A DNA stretch of 64,000 bases from Sphingobium sp. Cam5-1 (GCF_015693305.1 NZ_CP065138.1:558001-622000); one strand, 5' to 3'; shown: positions 1 through 8,511, numbered from the stretch's first letter. Notes: a model not told the origin generated them from the sequence alone. Numbers and translations: made by a program.

Positions 1-489
1 CCGCGCCCGATCCAGCTCTATGTCGGCCGGGTCGCGGTCGAGAAAAATCTTGAAGCCTTTCTTGCCAATGACCACCCCGGCAGCAAGGTCGTCGTGGGTG
101 ATGGTCCCGCACGGGGCCTGCTGGAACGCGCCTATCCGGACGCGCATTTCCTCGGCTCGCTCTTTGGGCAGGAACTGGCGGGCGCCTATGCGGGCGCCGA
201 CGTGTTCGTCTTCCCCAGCCGCACCGACACATTCGGCCTCGTCATGATCGAGGCACTGGCATGCGGCACCCCTGTCGCCGCTTATCCGGTAAGCGGGCCG
301 GTGGACATCGTGACCCCCGAAACCGGCGCGCTATCCGAACGGCTGGAGGACGCCATCGCCGCTGCGCTGCGCTGTGACAGGGCCGCCTGCGCCGCCCATG
401 GCCGCAGCTTCAGCTGGGAACGCAGCGCCGACGAATTCCTGACCGGCCTCCACTGTATCGATCCCGTCGTCAGAGACAGCGCGGCCTGA
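1..489 (+). CDS. Glycosyltransferase family 4, 3' part only
   Basis: The reading frame is open from the first base of the window, so the N-terminus is outside it; 162 residues remain. This is the C-terminal GT-B half that binds the nucleotide-sugar donor. The fragment begins near a YVGRVAVEKN motif, the usual start of this half in GT4 enzymes. The family's acid-x7-acid pair appears as D76 and E84 around DTFGLVMIEALACGTPV. By family the enzyme moves a sugar from a nucleotide donor to a lipid or glycan at the inner membrane; the acceptor cannot be told from this part. A good intrinsic terminator follows the stop. The family call is firm, the substrate unknown. Confidence 0.88.
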   Translation, partial: PRPIQLYVGRVAVEKNLEAFLANDHPGSKVVVGDGPARGLLERAYPDAHFLGSLFGQELAGAYAGADVFVFPSRTDTFGLVMIEALACGTPVAAYPVSGPVDIVTPETGALSERLEDAIAAALRCDRAACAAHGRSFSWERSADEFLTGLHCIDPVVRDSAA

Positions 490-538
490 CGCTTTTCCTT
501 GCTCCACGGGGCTTCTTGCACTATCTCAGGACGGGCGT

Positions 539-571
539 GGCCGCCCTGCTTGGGCGGCCCTTGTTGTTTTT
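539..571 (+). terminator. Intrinsic terminator after the glycosyltransferase
   Basis: A perfect 8-bp stem (539-546 with 552-559), a 5-nt loop and a T-rich tail to 571. It lies 50 bases after the glycosyltransferase stop and 18 bases before the next GTG start, so it could also act as an attenuator in the leader of that gene. Confidence 0.7.
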
Positions 572-588
572 AGTGCCGGAGAATCCTC

Positions 589-1287
589 GTGTCCCAGCCT
601 CTCATGCCCCATGCGACAGCCAGCTGGCTGGTCGACAATACCGCGCTCAGCTTTGACCAGATCGCGGAATTTTGCGGGCTGCATATCCTGGAAGTGCAGG
701 CGATCGCCGATGACACGGCTGGCACCAAATATACCGGCCGCGATCCCGTCCGCGCGCATGAAATCACGATGGAGGAAATCCACAAGGGTGAGGCGAACCC
801 CGATTATCGCCTCAAGATGCTGAAAGGTCCCGAACCCGTCCGCCGTACAAAAGGCCCGCGCTACACGCCCGTGTCCAAGCGTCAGGACAAGCCCGATGGT
901 ATCGCCTGGATCCTGCGCAACCATCCGGAAATTTCGGACGGCGCGATCGGCAAGCTGATCGGCACCACCCGCACCACAATCGCGGCCATCCGTGACCGCA
1001 CGCACTGGAACATCTCCAACATCGTGCCCAAGGATCCGGTGACGCTCGGCCTGTGTTCGCAGCGGGAGCTGGACGCGCTGGTGACGAAGGCCGCGAAGAA
1101 GCTCGGCATCGAAGCGCCGACTGACTCGCGTCTGGACGGCGACCGTGAGGCGCTGATCGAGGAACTGCGCCGCGAGCGCGACGACGCCGCCCGCCGCGCC
1201 GAGGAAGCATTGAAGAGCGAGGCTGACCTGATTTCGGGTGCTGCCACGATCCTCGATCCGTTCAGCAACAATCAGGGCCAGGTCTGA
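589..1287 (+). CDS. trcR: DUF1013 / TrcR-like cell-cycle regulator
   Basis: A 232-residue protein of the alphaproteobacterial DUF1013 family, named TrcR (cell cycle transcriptional regulator) in current annotation. It is expected to be a cytoplasmic DNA-binding protein. Two helix-turn-helix-like stretches are visible: residues about 15-40 (LSFDQIAEFCGLHILEVQAI) and 116-135 (SDGAIGKLIGTTRTTIAAIR). The C-terminus (about 180-215) is a charged helix suited to a coiled coil. The start is GTG, chosen because GGAG at 578-581 sits 7 bases before it. The gene is monocistronic by appearance, with hairpins on both sides. The family is clear from the sequence; its targets are not known from it. Confidence 0.88.
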   Translation: MSQPLMPHATASWLVDNTALSFDQIAEFCGLHILEVQAIADDTAGTKYTGRDPVRAHEITMEEIHKGEANPDYRLKMLKGPEPVRRTKGPRYTPVSKRQDKPDGIAWILRNHPEISDGAIGKLIGTTRTTIAAIRDRTHWNISNIVPKDPVTLGLCSQRELDALVTKAAKKLGIEAPTDSRLDGDREALIEELRRERDDAARRAEEALKSEADLISGAATILDPFSNNQGQV

Positions 1288-1300
1288 TCCTGCCCTGACG

Positions 1301-1328
1301 CCCTGCTTTACGCTTGCGTAAAGCAGGG
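1301..1328. other. Perfect 13-bp palindromic hairpin
   Basis: Bases 1301-1313 are exactly complementary to 1316-1328, so the RNA would form a very stable stem closed by a 2-4 nt loop. No T-tract follows on either strand, so it is not a classic terminator. It lies between the trcR-like stop (1287) and the acyl-CoA ligase start (1350), and could be a Rho-assisted 3' end, an mRNA-stabilising stem or a protein site. Confidence 0.7.
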
Positions 1329-1349
1329 GCCTGACATACATCTCCGTTA

Positions 1350-3056
1350 ATGGAGAGCATCGAGACGGTCTGGAAAGACCATTATAATCATCCTTTCCCC
1401 TGGGATCAGTCCTTCCCTCCCATGTCGATGGTGGACATGGTCGTGGACAGCGCGACGGCCAATCCCGATGCGTTGATGATCGATTTTCTCGGCCGCAAGA
1501 CGACCTATGGCGACATGCTCCATGTCATCCGCCGGGTCGCAAGGGGGCTTCAGGACCTGGGCGTGCGAAAAGGTGACCGGGTCGGCCTCTACCTCCCCAA
1601 CGTCCCCCATTATGTCGCGGCCTATTATGGAGCGATGATGGCGGGCGCGACCGTCGTCAATTTCTCTCCCCTCTACACCGCCGCCGAACTGGAACATCAG
1701 GTAGAGGACAGCGGCACCAAAATCCTCTTCACCCTCTCTGCCAAGGCATTGCTGCCCACGGCGCTGGAGGTGCTGGACAATAGCAGTCTTGAACGCCTGA
1801 TCGTCGGCTGCGTGGCGGAGGTTCTGCCCCCCGCCAAGTCGGTCCTCTTCCGCATTTTCAAACGTAAGGAGACAGCGCAGATCCCTGATGATCCGCGCGT
1901 CACCAACTACGCCAACCTGATGCGCCATGGCGAAGACCCAGCGCCAGTTGCCATCGATGCGGTCAACGACGTCGCTCTGCTGCAATATACCGGCGGCACC
2001 ACCGGTCGGCCAAAGGGCGCGATGCTTACCCACCAGAACCTGACCGCCAATGCGCGTCAGATCCGGCTCATCGATCCGCATCCCGAAGCCATCGACCGCA
2101 TCCTCGCGGTCCTGCCCTTCTTCCATGTCTTCGCCAACACCTGCGTCCTTAACCGTACGGTCCTCAACGGCGGCGAAATGGTGATGCTGCCCCGGTTCGA
2201 AGCCGTGCAGGTACTCGCCGCCATTCAGCGAACAAGCCCGACGTCAATGCCCGGCGTCCCCACCATGTTTCAGGCGCTGCTCGATCATCCGGCGACGCCG
2301 AACATCGATTTCTCATCACTACGCCTGTGCATTTCGGGCGGCGCGCCCCTGCCGCTGGAACTCAAGAAACGGTTCGAAGCCGCCACCGGCGCGAAGCTGG
2401 TCGAGGGCTACGGCCTTACCGAAAGCAGCCCGGTCGTCTGCTCCAACCCCTATGAAGGGCTGAACAAGCCCGGCACCGTGGGTCAACCCGTCCCCGGAAC
2501 CTACGTAAAGCTTGTGGATCGGGAGGACCCGACACGACCGCCGCCCGCCGGTGAGCCCGGCGAACTTGTCTTTGCCGGCCCCCAGATCATGAAGGGCTAT
2601 TGGCAACGCCCCGATGCTGACAAGGAAGTCTTCGTCGATGGCTGGCTGCGCACCGGCGACGTCGGCCTGATCGATGCCGACGGCTATGTGAAGATCGTCG
2701 ATCGCCTGAAGGACATGATCGCGGTCGGCGGCTTCAAGGTCTTCCCCAGCCAGGTGGAAGAGGTGCTCTACCACCACCCCGAAGTAAAAGAGGCGCTCGT
2801 TATCGGCATCCCCGATCCCTATCGCGGCGAGTCCCCCAAGGCTTTCGTCACGCTTCAGGAAGGCGCGAAGACGGACGGCGAGGCACTGAAGGCGTGGCTC
2901 AACCCCCAACTCGGAAAGCATGAAAAAGTCTGCGAGGTGGAGGTTCGCCTGAACCTTCCCAAGACGCTGGTCGGCAAGCTGTCGCGCAAGGAACTGGTCG
3001 CCGAAGAACGGGCAAAGGCGCAAGGCGCAGCAGGGCAGGCTGGAACGGCTGCCTGA
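1350..3056 (+). CDS. Long-chain fatty acid-CoA ligase (AMP-binding)
   Basis: A 568-residue ANL-superfamily enzyme that activates a fatty acid with ATP and CoA through an acyl-adenylate. The P-loop-like motif YTGGTTGRPKGAMLTH is near residue 213, the adenylate-binding GYGLTESSPV near 354, the hinge region GWLRTGD near 431, and the C-terminal domain has the catalytic-lysine context (PKTLVGKLSRKEL) near 536. Length matches FadD-type long-chain ligases. ATG at 1350 follows the hairpin at 1301-1328. A peroxisomal-type or medium-chain preference cannot be excluded from sequence alone. The next gene, msrA, lies 42 bases on and may be co-transcribed. Confidence 0.88.
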   Translation: MESIETVWKDHYNHPFPWDQSFPPMSMVDMVVDSATANPDALMIDFLGRKTTYGDMLHVIRRVARGLQDLGVRKGDRVGLYLPNVPHYVAAYYGAMMAGATVVNFSPLYTAAELEHQVEDSGTKILFTLSAKALLPTALEVLDNSSLERLIVGCVAEVLPPAKSVLFRIFKRKETAQIPDDPRVTNYANLMRHGEDPAPVAIDAVNDVALLQYTGGTTGRPKGAMLTHQNLTANARQIRLIDPHPEAIDRILAVLPFFHVFANTCVLNRTVLNGGEMVMLPRFEAVQVLAAIQRTSPTSMPGVPTMFQALLDHPATPNIDFSSLRLCISGGAPLPLELKKRFEAATGAKLVEGYGLTESSPVVCSNPYEGLNKPGTVGQPVPGTYVKLVDREDPTRPPPAGEPGELVFAGPQIMKGYWQRPDADKEVFVDGWLRTGDVGLIDADGYVKIVDRLKDMIAVGGFKVFPSQVEEVLYHHPEVKEALVIGIPDPYRGESPKAFVTLQEGAKTDGEALKAWLNPQLGKHEKVCEVEVRLNLPKTLVGKLSRKELVAEERAKAQGAAGQAGTAA

Positions 3057-3098
3057 ACCTTCCTATCTTGTGCCCCACACAGGATAAGGAACAGGCGA

Positions 3099-3830
3099 AT
3101 GGCCGAACAAATCGCGACGCTGGCAGGTGGCTGCTTCTGGTGCACCGAGGCGGTGTACCAAAATCTGAAAGGCGTCCGGTCGGTCGAAAGCGGCTATCTG
3201 GGCGGTCAGTTGCCAAACCCCAGCTATGAGCAGGTCTGCTCCGGCGCGACGGGCCATGCCGAAGCGATCCGCATCGCCTTTGACCCGGAGGTGATTTCCT
3301 ATGGCGACCTGCTCGACATCTTTTTCGCGACGCATGATCCGACGACGCTCAACCGGCAGGGCAACGACATCGGCACCCAATATCGCTCCGCCATCTTCCC
3401 GCATTCGCCGGAGCAGGAAGCGGAAGCCCGCGCTGCCATCGCCCGCGCGCAACCCGACTATGGCAACCCGATCGTCACCACGATCGAACCTGACGCCCCC
3501 TGGTATCCGGCCGAGGATTATCACCAGAAATATTGGGACCGCGTCGGCGACCGTAACCCCTATTGCATGGCGGTCATCCCCCCAAGCTCGCCAAGCTGCG
3601 CAAGGGCTTCGCGGAACGGATCGAGGGCTGATCTACCCGTATTCGACCTATCTCCGTTCCGTTCGCGCCACCTCTCCCCCGTTCGCCCTGAGCCTGTCGA
3701 AGGGCTTCTTTTCTTTTTAAGGAAGAGGCTTCGACAAGCTCAGCCCGAACGGGGAGGCGGTGGCCTTCAAACACTAACAATCACCAAAAACGGACACTTT
3801 CCCCCAACCCACCAATATCGCTTAGGCTAA
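3099..3830 (+). CDS. msrA: Peptide methionine sulfoxide reductase MsrA, C-terminus frameshifted
   Basis: MsrA reduces methionine-S-sulfoxide in proteins. The catalytic GGCFWC motif is at residues 10-15, and the family's C-terminal [10 protein letters not shown] is intact. After the run of six C at 3578-3583 the frame goes wrong: the other frame reads the normal ending [15 protein letters not shown] and stops at 3631. As written, the protein instead runs on through a palindromic repeat to 3830 with about 80 foreign residues. One more C would restore a normal protein of about 177 residues. This is either a sequencing error in a homopolymer or a genuine 3' frameshift; the catalytic core is complete either way. 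RBS AGGATAAGGAACAG precedes the ATG. Confidence 0.85.
   Translation: MAEQIATLAGGCFWCTEAVYQNLKGVRSVESGYLGGQLPNPSYEQVCSGATGHAEAIRIAFDPEVISYGDLLDIFFATHDPTTLNRQGNDIGTQYRSAIFPHSPEQEAEARAAIARAQPDYGNPIVTTIEPDAPWYPAEDYHQKYWDRVGDRNPYCMAVIPPSSPSCARASRNGSRADLPVFDLSPFRSRHLSPVRPEPVEGLLFFLRKRLRQAQPERGGGGLQTLTITKNGHFPPTHQYRLG
3680..3752. repeat. Palindromic repeat, family A (full copy)
   Basis: Two inverted arms of about 25 bases (3680-3706 and 3728-3752) with the core TTCGACAAGCTCAGCCCGAAC around a T-rich centre. A second full copy is at 8391-8465 and a lone arm at 45819-45842. It lies just after the true msrA stop and is read through by the frameshifted msrA frame. Confidence 0.85.
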
Positions 3831-3880
3831 GGTTAATCACGACCATGCCATTCAGGTGAGGATTTCACAGGGGAATATCC

Positions 3881-4147
3881 ATGCGCCCATTCGCGACGAT
3901 TGCCGCAGCCGGAATAATGCTGACCCTCCCGGGCTGCATCGCAAAGACGGCGCTCGACGTCGCCACCCTGCCGGTGCGCGCGGGATCGCAGGCCGCAGAT
4001 TGGGCCACCACCAGTCAGGAAGAATCCGACCGCAACTACGGCCGCCGCATGCGCAAGCAAGAGGCCAGGGAAGCGCGCGACCGTAAAAAGGTCGAAGAAC
4101 AACGCCGCCGCGAATGCAAGCGCGCTGGCTATCGGGACTGTGATTGA
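3881..4147 (+). CDS. Small lipoprotein, unknown function
   Basis: An 88-residue protein with a short signal peptide ending in a lipobox (LPGC, Cys at residue 19), so it is probably lipid-anchored in the envelope. The mature part is about 70 residues. Its second half is very rich in Arg, Lys and Glu (RRMRKQEAREARDRKKVEE), likely one long charged helix. CAGGGGAA just upstream of the ATG serves as RBS. I do not recognise a named domain. It stands alone between two repeat-filled gaps. Confidence 0.75.
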   Translation: MRPFATIAAAGIMLTLPGCIAKTALDVATLPVRAGSQAADWATTSQEESDRNYGRRMRKQEAREARDRKKVEEQRRRECKRAGYRDCD

Positions 4148-4180
4148 GGACGGTTCGACCAGTCACTGAGCTATAATGAT

Positions 4181-4270
4181 TTCGCGCAGAGGCGCAGAGT
4201 TCGCAGAGAATCGGGAACGGGCCAAATGGCCCCAGAAAAAACCTCTGCGCTCTCTGCGCCTCTGCGCGAA
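4181..4270. repeat. Palindromic repeat, family B (full copy)
   Basis: The outer 19 bases of each arm (4181-4199 and 4252-4270) are perfect inverted copies built on GCGCAGAGGCGCAGAG. An inner small stem (GGGCC-AAAT-GGCCC) sits in the loop. A solo arm with the same 19 bases is at 40099-40117 between the bkd genes. It fills part of the gene-free stretch 4148-4479. Confidence 0.85.
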
Positions 4271-4293
4271 TCCAAATTCCAGCGTCGCGAACT

Positions 4294-4481
4294 AGGGTCG
4301 ATCGACATTCAGGAGATGGCGTGTCGAGCCGAAGGCCACCGAAGGTAAAATGGTGGTTTTCCGTGACCCTTGAAGCGAGTCACGCGCCTCGCTTCAACGC
4401 AGCGTACTCAAAGTACGTGAGCACCGGAAGCGCGGAGAACCGCCATTTGCAGACCGCCAGAACTGAATGTCGATCGGTCCT
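4294..4481. repeat. 188-bp MITE-like element with terminal inverted repeats
   Basis: The ends (4294-4312 and 4463-4481) are inverted copies matching at 17 of 19 positions. Nested inside are a 13-of-15 inverted pair (4348-4362 with 4434-4448), a perfect 10-bp stem (4370-4379 with 4388-4397) and a perfect 6-bp stem (4403-4408 with 4412-4417). No coding frame of note is present. The right end overlaps the stop codon of tsaC. It may be a non-autonomous mobile element or a large structured RNA; no clear target duplication is visible. Confidence 0.6.
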
Positions 4482-5436
4482 AAGCCGCCGCCCGCCGCAA
4501 CCGATCATTGATCGCCGCTCCAATCCCCACATCCGGAATAGGCGCCACCGCAATATGCGTCGCCGCGCTCGCATCGGCAACATGCAGCGCCGCGAACAGA
4601 TTGGCCGCGGCCTCCTGCACATCGGCATCCGGGCTCAAATTGATATTGCACGGCATCAGGCCAAAGCCGATCAGATATTCGTCCTTTTCAGCCCGCAACG
4701 CGTTCAGCCGCAACGGCTTGGACGGCGCATAATGGCTTTCCAGCTGACCCGGTGCCTCGATCTTCGCATCAGCAGCGCCCGTCACAACCGGAAGGCCCGT
4801 CGCCTGCTCCAGCATCGCCGCCGTTACCGGACCCGGCCGCAGCAGCCGGATACGGTCATCTTCGGGCGCGACGATCGTTGACTCCAGCCCCTCGCTCGTC
4901 GGCCCCTCATCCAGGATCAGCCGCACCTTGCCATTCAGGCTGGCCAGCACATGCTCGGCCCGTGTAGGGCTGATCGCGCCGCTGCGATTGGCCGATGGCG
5001 CGGCGAGTGGCCGCCCGCTTTCCCGGATCAGCGCGCGCATGGCGGGGTGGGCGGGCAAGCGCAGCGCGACGGTCGGCAGGCCCGCCGTCACCAGCGATGA
5101 CAGGCCGCTGTCTTCCCGTACCGGCAGCACCATGGTCAGCGCGCCCGGCCAAAATCGCGCCGCCAGCTTGTCCGCCACGGGAGAAAAGATCGCCAGCCGC
5201 TCCGCCATTTCCTTGTCCGAAACGTGCACGATCAGCGGGTTGAAGCTCGGCCGCCCCTTGGCGCTGTAGATCGCCGCGACCGCGCTCTCGTCCGTCGCGT
5301 CGGCGGCAAGTCCATAAACCGTCTCTGTCGGCACCGCGACCGGCTCGCCCGCGCGGATCAACAGCGCGGCTTCACGCAGGGCTTCGGCGCCATAGCGGCA
5401 GATCCGGGTGGAATAGACAGGATTTGGGATGGTCAC
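4480..5436 (-). CDS. L-threonylcarbamoyladenylate synthase (Sua5/YwlC type)
   Basis: A 318-residue enzyme making threonylcarbamoyl-AMP from threonine, bicarbonate and ATP, for the t6A37 modification of ANN-decoding tRNAs in the cytoplasm. The YrdC domain fills the first 200 residues or so, with PTETVYGLAADA near residue 36 and RLPAHPAMRAL and APSANRSGAISPT later. The C-terminal Sua5 domain is present (SHYAPSKPLRLN), so this is the long Sua5 form, not the short TsaC form. The TAG stop lies inside the end of the 188-bp repeat element, which may have set the present C-terminus. Confidence 0.93.
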   Translation of the reverse strand: MTIPNPVYSTRICRYGAEALREAALLIRAGEPVAVPTETVYGLAADATDESAVAAIYSAKGRPSFNPLIVHVSDKEMAERLAIFSPVADKLAARFWPGALTMVLPVREDSGLSSLVTAGLPTVALRLPAHPAMRALIRESGRPLAAPSANRSGAISPTRAEHVLASLNGKVRLILDEGPTSEGLESTIVAPEDDRIRLLRPGPVTAAMLEQATGLPVVTGAADAKIEAPGQLESHYAPSKPLRLNALRAEKDEYLIGFGLMPCNINLSPDADVQEAAANLFAALHVADASAATHIAVAPIPDVGIGAAINDRLRRAAA

Positions 5437-5544
5437 GGCCCCGCGATATAAGCTCCAGCGCGGCAGAGTAAAAGTCCATTACGACAGAAGAATGACAGGG
5501 CCACGCGGCTTGCCGGGGCGGGGGAGGGGGGTTAAGCCCGGCGC

Positions 5545-6363
5545 ATGAACAACGAAACGCTTAGCCGCATCGCCGAAGCGCTGGAACGGATCGCGCCGCC
5601 ACCGGCTATTTCCGCCGATCTCACCGCCGCGTCCGCCTATGTCTGGGATGGCCACGCGATCCAGGCCGTGGATGCCTTTGATCCGGTGAACTATGATCTG
5701 TTGACCGGCATCGACGCGCAAAAGGCGACATTGCTCGAAAACACCCGTCGCCACGCCGCAGGCCATGCTGCGCATGACGCGCTGCTCTGGGGCGCACGCG
5801 GAACGGGCAAGTCCGCAGTGGTCGCCGCCGTCATCGACCGGCTCCAGCGGGAGGGTGCCGACATTGCCCTGCTGCAATGCGCGATCGATGAACTGAACAG
5901 CCTGCCGCGTCTCTTCTCCCTCCTGCGCACGATGCAGCGCCCCTTCATCCTCTTCCTCGACGATCTCGGTTTTGATGAGAATGGCGTGGGCGACGCGCGC
6001 GCTTTGCGGTCGCTGTTACAGGGCGGCACGGCCGCTCGGCCCGCCAACGTCCGTCTCTATGTCACCTCGAACCGCCGTCACATCGTCCCGCGCCACCTGT
6101 CCGAGCAGGACGACCCCGTCAATCCGCGCGACGTGGTGGATGACAAGATGGCGCTGTCCGACCGCTTCGGCCTCAGCCTCGGCTTCCACGCCATCGACCA
6201 GCAGGCCTATGTCGACATCGTCACCGGCTATGCGGACAGCCTCGGCCTCAGCTTCGATCCGCTCGAAGCCATCCAGTGGGCAACCCAACGCGGCAGCCGT
6301 TCGGGCCGCGTCGCCTGGCAATATGTGGTCGAACTTGCAGGCCGCAACGGCCGCGCGCTTTAG
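5545..6363 (+). CDS. DUF815 family AAA+ ATPase
   Basis: A 272-residue predicted ATPase. Walker A is GARGTGKS at residue 83, Walker B FILFLDDLGFDE at about 134. The N-terminal 50 residues carry the family's leader (LSRIAEALERIAPP). The C-terminal part (QRGSRSGRVAWQYVVELAG) is also typical. Biological role is not established for the family. ATG at 5545 is preceded by a G-rich tract that could act as RBS. It converges on the PQQ-type dehydrogenase with a single base between the two stop codons, so both mRNAs overlap at their 3' ends. Confidence 0.88.
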   Translation: MNNETLSRIAEALERIAPPPAISADLTAASAYVWDGHAIQAVDAFDPVNYDLLTGIDAQKATLLENTRRHAAGHAAHDALLWGARGTGKSAVVAAVIDRLQREGADIALLQCAIDELNSLPRLFSLLRTMQRPFILFLDDLGFDENGVGDARALRSLLQGGTAARPANVRLYVTSNRRHIVPRHLSEQDDPVNPRDVVDDKMALSDRFGLSLGFHAIDQQAYVDIVTGYADSLGLSFDPLEAIQWATQRGSRSGRVAWQYVVELAGRNGRAL

Positions 6364-6364
6364 G

Positions 6365-7693
6365 TCACTTCCCGCCGGTCACCCGCCAGATCACGCCGCC
6401 GACATCGTCGCTGACCAGCAGCGCACCCTTCGCGTCGCCCGCGACATCCACCGGCCGCCCGCGCGCATTGCCATCGGCATCCAGAAAGCCGGTCAGCACA
6501 TCGACAGGCTTCGCCTTGCCCACCTCGCCATTCGCCTCGAACGGCACGAACACGACCTTGTATCCCGCCGCAGGCTTCCGGTTCCAGCTCCCATGCAGCC
6601 CGACAAAGGCGCCGTTCTTAAACGCCCCGCCAATCTCCACCTTGTCGGCAAAGGCCAGCCCCAGCGGCGCGACATGGTTGCCCAGCGCATAGTCCGGCCG
6701 CTTGGTATATTCGCGCACTTCGGGCCGTTGCGGCTGCACGCGGCGGTCCTCATACCCGCCCCAATAATTCCACGGCCAGCCATAGAAGCCGCCAAACTCC
6801 ACCCGCGTCAGATAGTCCGGCACCAGATCGCTGCCCAACATGTCGCGCTCATTCACCACGCCCCACAGCGCGCCGCTCTTGGGTTCAAATGCCAGCCCCA
6901 CAGGATTGCGCAGCCCTGAAGCGTAAATGCGATAATCCCCGGTCCTGGGATTGACCTCCAGCACCGCCGCGCGGTTCGCCTCCCCATCCAGGCCGTCCTC
7001 GGCGATATTGCTGTTCGACCCGACACCCACATAGAGCAGCCCCGTGGGGCCAGCCGCCAGGCTCTTGGTCCAATGCATGTTGGGCGCGTTCGCGGGCAGG
7101 TTCAGGATCTTGCGGCCCTTGGCGGTGATCCGCGTCTCCCCCTCCTTATAGGGGAAGGCCATCAGCGCGTCCGTATTGGCGACGTAGAGCGTCCCGTCCA
7201 CCAGCGCCATGCCATAGGGTGAATTGAGCCCGGTCAGGAACGGCGTCTTCACCTCTGCGCGCCCATCGCCATCCGCGTCGCGCAGCAAGGTGATGCGGTT
7301 GGCCGAAGGCACGCCCGCGCCAGCCTTGTCCATCAAATAGGTCATCACCCGATCGACGATTCCACCGGCGGGGCGGGGAGGGCTGTTCGTCTCGGCCACC
7401 AATATGTCGCCATTGGGCAGCACCAGCATCGATCGCGGATGCGCCAGCCCCTCGGCTAAGCGCGCCACGGCAAGGCCCTTCGCCGCCACCGGCTTCTCGC
7501 CCGCCGTCCACCGCTTCACTTCGGCGACGTTGATGGTAGGGATGAGCTCGCTGCGAGGAGAGGTGAAAACCGGCTCTTTCCCTACATCCTCACCCGCCGC
7601 CAACTGCGCCGTATCCCCTTGCGCCAGATAAAAAATGACGCCCCCGGCGATCAGCAGGAGGATAAGGGTGACGGCGATCAAATGCTTCTTCAT
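6365..7693 (-). CDS. PQQ-dependent sugar dehydrogenase family (sorbosone dehydrogenase-like)
   Basis: A 442-residue protein with an N-terminal membrane/signal segment (residues about 5-25, LIAVTLILLLIAGGVIFYLA), so it is exported or membrane-anchored in the periplasm. The rest is a six-bladed beta-propeller of the soluble glucose/sorbosone dehydrogenase family: GLAHPRSMLVLPNGDILVAE opens the propeller, and LYVGVGSNSN, YASGLRNPVGLAF and NERDMLGSDLVPDYLTRV are family motifs. By family it oxidises an aldose or similar sugar using PQQ and calcium; the true substrate is not known. No PQQ synthesis gene is nearby. Confidence 0.85.
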   Translation of the reverse strand: MKKHLIAVTLILLLIAGGVIFYLAQGDTAQLAAGEDVGKEPVFTSPRSELIPTINVAEVKRWTAGEKPVAAKGLAVARLAEGLAHPRSMLVLPNGDILVAETNSPPRPAGGIVDRVMTYLMDKAGAGVPSANRITLLRDADGDGRAEVKTPFLTGLNSPYGMALVDGTLYVANTDALMAFPYKEGETRITAKGRKILNLPANAPNMHWTKSLAAGPTGLLYVGVGSNSNIAEDGLDGEANRAAVLEVNPRTGDYRIYASGLRNPVGLAFEPKSGALWGVVNERDMLGSDLVPDYLTRVEFGGFYGWPWNYWGGYEDRRVQPQRPEVREYTKRPDYALGNHVAPLGLAFADKVEIGGAFKNGAFVGLHGSWNRKPAAGYKVVFVPFEANGEVGKAKPVDVLTGFLDADGNARGRPVDVAGDAKGALLVSDDVGGVIWRVTGGK

Positions 7694-7737
7694 GCCGCCT
7701 GTCTATGCTGCGAATTCTCGCGCGGCAAGGCGTCCCG

Positions 7738-7908
7738 TCAGCCCCGTTCGCGCAACCACAGCAGCAGAGCGATTACGCCCCCCAGCGCCGCGCCGGTCAG
7801 CAGGCCCGCGCTCGGCTGCCCCATCAGGCCACCGATGATCGCGCCGCCCAGGATCAGCAGTGCGATGATGGCGCCCGCGCCGGTCGGATTCTTCTTGCCA
7901 TTGGTCAT
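7738..7908 (-). CDS. Small two-helix membrane protein
   Basis: A 56-residue protein beginning MTNGKKNPTGAG, followed by two glycine-rich membrane helices (about residues 10-27 and 34-50) and a basic tail LWLRERG. I chose ATG at 7908; a GTG six codons upstream (7926) is possible. Glycines spaced within the helices suggest close helix packing. No function is recognised. It diverges from the small gene at 8149. Confidence 0.6.
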   Translation of the reverse strand: MTNGKKNPTGAGAIIALLILGGAIIGGLMGQPSAGLLTGAALGGVIALLLWLRERG

Positions 7909-8148
7909 CGGCACCGCCCTTGCCACGACCCGCCCGCCAAGGCCAGAGCCTTTGCGGATCGCCCCGTCGCGGGACAGCCCAGTCCCGTCGGGAGACAGCC
8001 CAGTCCCGGTCCAGGACGACTGTACCGCAACGGGACTTGGCTAACGTGCCATTCACCCTCGAAAGCCGCCGCTACCCGTGGAAGCGGGAAACTGGCACGG
8101 CAATTGAACCCTTGTTTCCCATCGCGGCGAGAAATTTCGGGGGTTCAC

Positions 8149-8358
8149 ATGCAGTTGCCATATCTTTCCGACCGCAAAAGCTATGACGACGCGGCGGAGC
8201 TGATGGCGGCCTTCGGTGACAATGCGGGCTATGAAGCCGCCGCGCGCGCCGACCGCAGCCGCGACCTCGGCAACTATATCCATTTCTGCCACTGGCGTCA
8301 GATCGAGCGGCTGATCGTGCTGCTCACCTACGACGCGCCACTCGGCACGGTTCACTAA
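8149..8358 (+). CDS. Small conserved sphingomonad protein
   Basis: A 69-residue soluble protein beginning MQLPYLSDRKSYDDAAELMA and ending with a hydrophobic helix (WRQIERLIVLL). The pattern ARADRSRDLGNYIHFCHWRQIERLI looks like a protein I know as uncharacterised in this family of bacteria. An AAATTTCGGGGG stretch precedes the ATG. No catalytic motif is evident. The upstream 240 bases hold two short direct repeats (7970-8008). Confidence 0.6.
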   Translation: MQLPYLSDRKSYDDAAELMAAFGDNAGYEAAARADRSRDLGNYIHFCHWRQIERLIVLLTYDAPLGTVH

Positions 8359-8390
8359 GCTTCGCGCTTTATATCGGCATTCTCTCAATA

Positions 8391-8465
8391 CCGTTCGCCC
8401 TGAGCTTGTCGAAGGGCTCTACTTTTTTAGGAAGAAGAGGGCTTCGACAAGCTCAGCCCGAACGG
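8391..8465. repeat. Palindromic repeat, family A (full copy)
   Basis: Inverted arms at 8391-8417 and 8439-8465 with the same core as the copy at 3680-3752. It separates the converging 8149-8358 gene and argC, and could act as a bidirectional terminator. Confidence 0.85.
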
Positions 8466-8511
8466 ATTGAGTGTTTCGATTGGACGCACTGCCCCCTATC
8501 ATCAGCGTGCC

